This document shows positions 14,660-16,712 of a stretch of 16,712 nucleotides of DNA, piece by piece. The DNA is from an uncultured Clostridium sp. (lineage in GTDB: Bacteria; Bacillota; Clostridia; TANB77; CAG-508): NCBI GenBank assembly GCA_900553225.1, contig USCV01000032.1, positions 1 through 16,712 of the forward strand, given 5' to 3'. The position numbers and the translations under genes were made by a program. Position 1 is the first letter of the stretch. The number at the start of each line of letters is the position of its first letter. The notes under the pieces are model-generated. The model did no database searches, was not told where the DNA came from, and saw only the letters and a list, made by a program, of their open reading frames with translations.

Positions 14660-15667
14660 TTGGAAAAAATCGGTTCACAAACAATAAAATTCGATGCTCC
14701 GCCAACAATTTTGGAAGCAGCATCTATTGTTGGACCTAAAGAAGCTCAAGGTCCGATGGCAAAGTACTTTGACCAATGTCTAGAAGATGAGTTTTGGGGA
14801 GAGAAAACATGGGAAAAAGCAGAGAGTAAAATAATAAAAGAAACAGTAAATACAGTTATTTCTAAGTCAAAAATTCCTTCAGAAATGATTGATTACTGTT
14901 TTGCAGGGGATTTATTAAATCAATGTATATCTTCAAGTTTTGGACTTCGCGAAATTAATATTCCATTCTTTGGAGTATTTGGAGCTTGTTCAACTTTCGT
15001 GGAGAGCATGTGCTTAGGAAGTGTTTTTGTTGAATCAGGCGCAGCTAAAAATGTGTTATGTGCTACTTCTAGCCACTTTTGTAGTGCTGAAAAACAATTT
15101 CGTTTTCCTTTGGAACTTGGAAATCAAAGACCACCAACTTCTCAGTGGACAGTAACTGGTGCAGGTGCAACAATTTTAACTTCATCTGGCACAGGACCTT
15201 TTATTACTAACATTACTCCTCGGCAAAATAACTGATATGGGAATAAAAGATGCAAATAATATGCGGCGCTGCAATGGCACCTGCTGCCCTAGATACCCTA
15301 ATTACTCACTTTCAAGATACTGGAAGAAAGCCAAGTTATTATGATGCAATTATAACTGGAGATTTAGGTCATGTCGGAAAAGAAATATTAATAGAACTTG
15401 CCGAAAAGAAAGGCTATAATATAAAATCCAATTATAATGACTGCCGGAGTTTTAATGTTTGATAAAGAAACACAAGATACACATTCTGGTGGCTCTGGTT
15501 GTGCATGTCTTGGAACAATTTTCTCTGGTTACTTTTTTAAACAATTAAAAGATAGAAAAATGAAAAAAATATTATTAATAGCAACTGGTGCTTTAATGAA
15601 TTCAACAAGCACCCAACAAGGAGAAAGTATTCCTGGAATTGCTCATGCTATTAGTATAGAAATGTAA
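14660..15667 (+). CDS. spoVAD: Stage V sporulation protein AD, read through three +1 shifts at CGG
   Basis: A 334-residue thiolase-fold protein that binds dipicolinic acid, obtained only if the frame shifts +1 at CGG triplets at 15221, 15264 and 15445. Otherwise translation ends after 191 codons. The start is TTG with AAGGAGG 7 bp upstream. Segments include GVFGACSTFVESM with Cys110 at the thiolase nucleophile position, the restored PGKITDMGIKDANNMGAAMA region (G188 and G202), DCGVLMFDKETQDTHSGGSG (G262) and the C-terminal LIATGALMNSTSTQQGESIP. Length matches normal SpoVAD. It lies between intact spoVAC and spoVAE, where its product is needed, so loss is unlikely in a spore former. Confidence 0.88.
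15221..15223 (+). other. CGG frame-break site 1 in spoVAD (ACT CCT CGG C)
   Basis: Codon 188 is CGG followed by C. Dropping the first C gives TPGKITDMGIKDAN, matching the family's glycine-lysine turn before the DMGI segment. Without a shift translation ends four codons later. Confidence 0.85.
15264..15266 (+). other. CGG frame-break site 2 in spoVAD (AAT ATG CGG C)
   Basis: Only 14 codons after site 1, CGG is again in frame and followed by C. Dropping the C gives NNMGAAMAPAALDT, a strongly conserved SpoVAD segment. Failure to shift would stop translation within a few codons. Confidence 0.88.
15445..15447 (+). other. CGG frame-break site 3 in spoVAD (GAC TGC CGG A)
   Basis: CGG followed by A, 60 codons after site 2. 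Dropping the C gives NDCGVLMFDKETQDTHSGG, the conserved DCG and QD-x-H-x-GGSG region. Without the shift translation ends four codons later. Confidence 0.88.
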
Positions 15668-15682
15668 AATAGGAGGGAAAAA

Positions 15683-16069
15683 ATGGATTTTATTCAAAGT
15701 ATAGATTGGATGCAATTAGTTAGATGTTTTATTGTAGGAGGTCTAATTTGTATAATAGGTCAAATTCTAATTGATAAAACAAAACTTACACCAGCTAGAA
15801 TACTAGTTGTATTTGTTACAGTAGGTGCTATTTTAGGTGGTCTTGGTATATATAAATATCTAATTGATTTTGCAGGTGCTGGTGCAACTGTACCTTTAAC
15901 AGGTTTTGGTGCAAACTTAGCCAAAGGAGCTATTGAGGAAGTACAAAAATCAGGATTACTTGGAGCTTTTGTCGGAGGTGTAAAAGCTTCTGCTGGTGGA
16001 ATTGCTGCAGCTGTATTTTTTGGATATATTGCTTCTTTAATAGCAAAACCTAAAATAAAAAAACAATAG
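15683..16069 (+). CDS. spoVAE: Stage V sporulation protein AE (SpoVAEb type)
   Basis: A 128-residue membrane protein of the dipicolinic acid channel. It shows hydrophobic segments at about residues 11-28, 37-58 and 95-120 and the motif FAGAGATVPLTGFGANLAKG, paralogous to that of SpoVAC. AGGAGG stands 6 bases before the ATG and 15 bp separate it from spoVAD. It is the last gene of the sporulation operon and is followed by a strong terminator. The frame is intact and contains no CGG. Confidence 0.93.
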   Translation: MDFIQSIDWMQLVRCFIVGGLICIIGQILIDKTKLTPARILVVFVTVGAILGGLGIYKYLIDFAGAGATVPLTGFGANLAKGAIEEVQKSGLLGAFVGGVKASAGGIAAAVFFGYIASLIAKPKIKKQ

Positions 16070-16087
16070 ATTTATTAATTTTATTTT

Positions 16088-16130
16088 AAAAGAAGGTAAT
16101 AATATTTAAAAAATCTTATTACCTTCTTTT
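16088..16130. terminator. Bidirectional intrinsic terminator
   Basis: The perfect 15-bp arms AAAAGAAGGTAATAA (16088-16102) and TTATTACCTTCTTTT (16116-16130) flank a 13-nt loop, with T-runs following in both directions. It separates spoVAE from the convergent acyltransferase gene. Confidence 0.9.
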
Positions 16131-16141
16131 TTATTGTTATT

Positions 16142-16712
16142 TTACATAGCCTTTTCATATTTAATATATTCAATATTGCTGTTTTCACTTCTTTTTACCA
16201 TGCACTCATAAATTCTATTACGTAAGTCCTGTTTTTGGTCTTTTAGAGGAATATTCTTATTGGGGAAAAAAGGTCCATCGATATATGTTATAATTTTAAT
16301 TTTGTTATTATCTTTTCCATAACTTTGATATGTGTTTGTCATACAAAATGCTGGTTTTGAAAATTGTATCGGATATTTAAATGAAACCGATCTGAAGTTT
16401 CTAATTTTCGTATAATACGGCCATATATGTGCTTCTGGATATATAGTAACTGAATATCCTTTATCAACTCTATTTTTTACTTCTTTTAAAAAATTACTCA
16501 TTGCCTTTTTATTTGTAGGTATTGGTATTGCACCTAACATTTGAACACTGTTTCCTAAAAACTTTATAGAAACATTTTCTGGGTTAACTATAAAGAAATT
16601 TCTTTTAGGATAATTTGCAATACTTGGTAAAAATGTATCAGCAAAAGCCTGTGTATGATTTACATATATAAAATATCCTTCTTTTTTATATTTTTTTAAT
16701 TTTTCTTTGCCT
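16142..16712 (-). CDS. Lysophospholipid acyltransferase family protein, N-terminus outside window
   Basis: The minus-strand frame is open from the right edge of the window to a TAA at 16142-16144, giving about 189 residues. This is the C-terminal part of a PlsC-like acyltransferase that probably acts in membrane phospholipid synthesis. The catalytic histidine block reads YVNHTQAFADTFLP, with five rather than the canonical four residues between H and D. The later blocks read LGAIPIP and YPEAHIWPYYTKIR, the latter corresponding to the FPEGTR substrate-binding motif. This variant set is seen in a clostridial subfamily. An internal ATG at 16540 is not the start because conserved sequence continues upstream of it. 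Confidence 0.8.
   Translation of the reverse strand, partial: GKEKLKKYKKEGYFIYVNHTQAFADTFLPSIANYPKRNFFIVNPENVSIKFLGNSVQMLGAIPIPTNKKAMSNFLKEVKNRVDKGYSVTIYPEAHIWPYYTKIRNFRSVSFKYPIQFSKPAFCMTNTYQSYGKDNNKIKIITYIDGPFFPNKNIPLKDQKQDLRNRIYECMVKRSENSNIEYIKYEKAM

Noticed and set aside
8964..15667. Ordinary sequencing or assembly indels as the cause of all seven frame breaks
   Set aside because: Not excluded, but less likely. Errors should fall at the many A/T homopolymers and be mixed insertions and deletions. All seven are a C before GG of a glycine codon, and none lies in the glycine-rich glycolytic genes. Read mapping would settle it.
8964..15667. Three pseudogenes (recD2, rarA, spoVAD)
   Set aside because: All motifs and lengths are intact apart from the CGG sites, neighbouring operon genes are intact, and no other lesion types are present.
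8964..15667. Transcriptional slippage restoring the frame
   Set aside because: The extra base is a C in mixed sequence such as ACTCGGA or ATGCGGC, not within a long A or T run that supports polymerase slippage.
8964..15667. Simple codon reassignment of CGG to another amino acid without a shift
   Set aside because: Reading CGG as any single triplet keeps the wrong frame and meets a stop within a few to about ten codons at every site.
8964..15667. -2 shift instead of +1
   Set aside because: It would add a residue; the Walker A loop GGPGTGKTT and HKAQGSEF have exact spacing only with +1.
1..16712. CRISPR arrays, rRNA or tRNA genes, insertion sequences, prophage genes
   Set aside because: No regularly spaced repeats, no cloverleaf or rRNA-like sequence and no transposase or phage proteins were recognised on either strand.

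Overview
The window is AT-rich DNA from an endospore-forming member of the Firmicutes, most likely an uncultured-type Clostridia. The gene set supports this: a spoVA germination cluster, spoVT, recD2 next to comF, and a NifU-like/GGGtGRT pair typical of anaerobic clostridia. I cannot place it more finely from sequence alone. Every intergenic stretch is shorter than 300 bp.

Layout, left to right. Positions 1-168 (+) hold the tail of a DUF3298/RsiV-like protein, closed by a bidirectional terminator. A long minus-strand block then runs from about 11180 back to 263. Read in transcription order it is: recD2 and comF; a lipoprotein with its own near-consensus sigma-A promoter; spoVT, with a sigma-G-like promoter; and a glycolytic operon gap-pgk-tpiA-gpmI that continues into a NifU-like scaffold gene and a GGGtGRT gene. 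The glycolytic promoter overlaps the spoVT terminator. A small membrane-anchored glycosyltransferase-like gene (+) diverges from recD2. ruvA-rarA (-) form a recombination/replication-restart pair. Diverging from ruvA is a plus-strand sporulation operon: dodecin-like gene, spoVAC, spoVAD, spoVAE. A strong bidirectional terminator separates it from a partial lysophospholipid acyltransferase gene (-) at the right edge.

The most striking observation is a systematic recoding signature. recD2, rarA and spoVAD each look broken: three, one and three frame breaks. Every one of the seven breaks has the same form. An in-frame CGG triplet is followed by A or C, and dropping the C restores the frame and leaves a glycine codon (GGA or GGC) at that position. 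The glycine is an invariant motif residue in several cases, namely the Walker A loop and HKxQG motif of RecD2 and the MGAAMAP and DCG segments of SpoVAD. On my reading of both strands, CGG never occurs in frame as an ordinary arginine codon in any other gene here. The simplest biological reading is that CGG is not decoded as arginine in this organism. Instead CGGN would be read as glycine with a +1 shift, either as a four-base codon or by skipping C at an unassigned CGG. The sites lie in presumably low-expression repair and sporulation genes, while the glycine-rich glycolytic genes have none. A systematic sequencing or assembly artefact is the main competing explanation. It is weakened by the absence of indels at the many A/T homopolymers and by the exact repetition of one context.

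Taken together the genes serve central glycolysis, Fe-S-related metabolism, DNA repair/uptake and spore formation/germination. If the CGG reading is right, full-length RecD2, RarA and SpoVAD all depend on one unusual decoding event.
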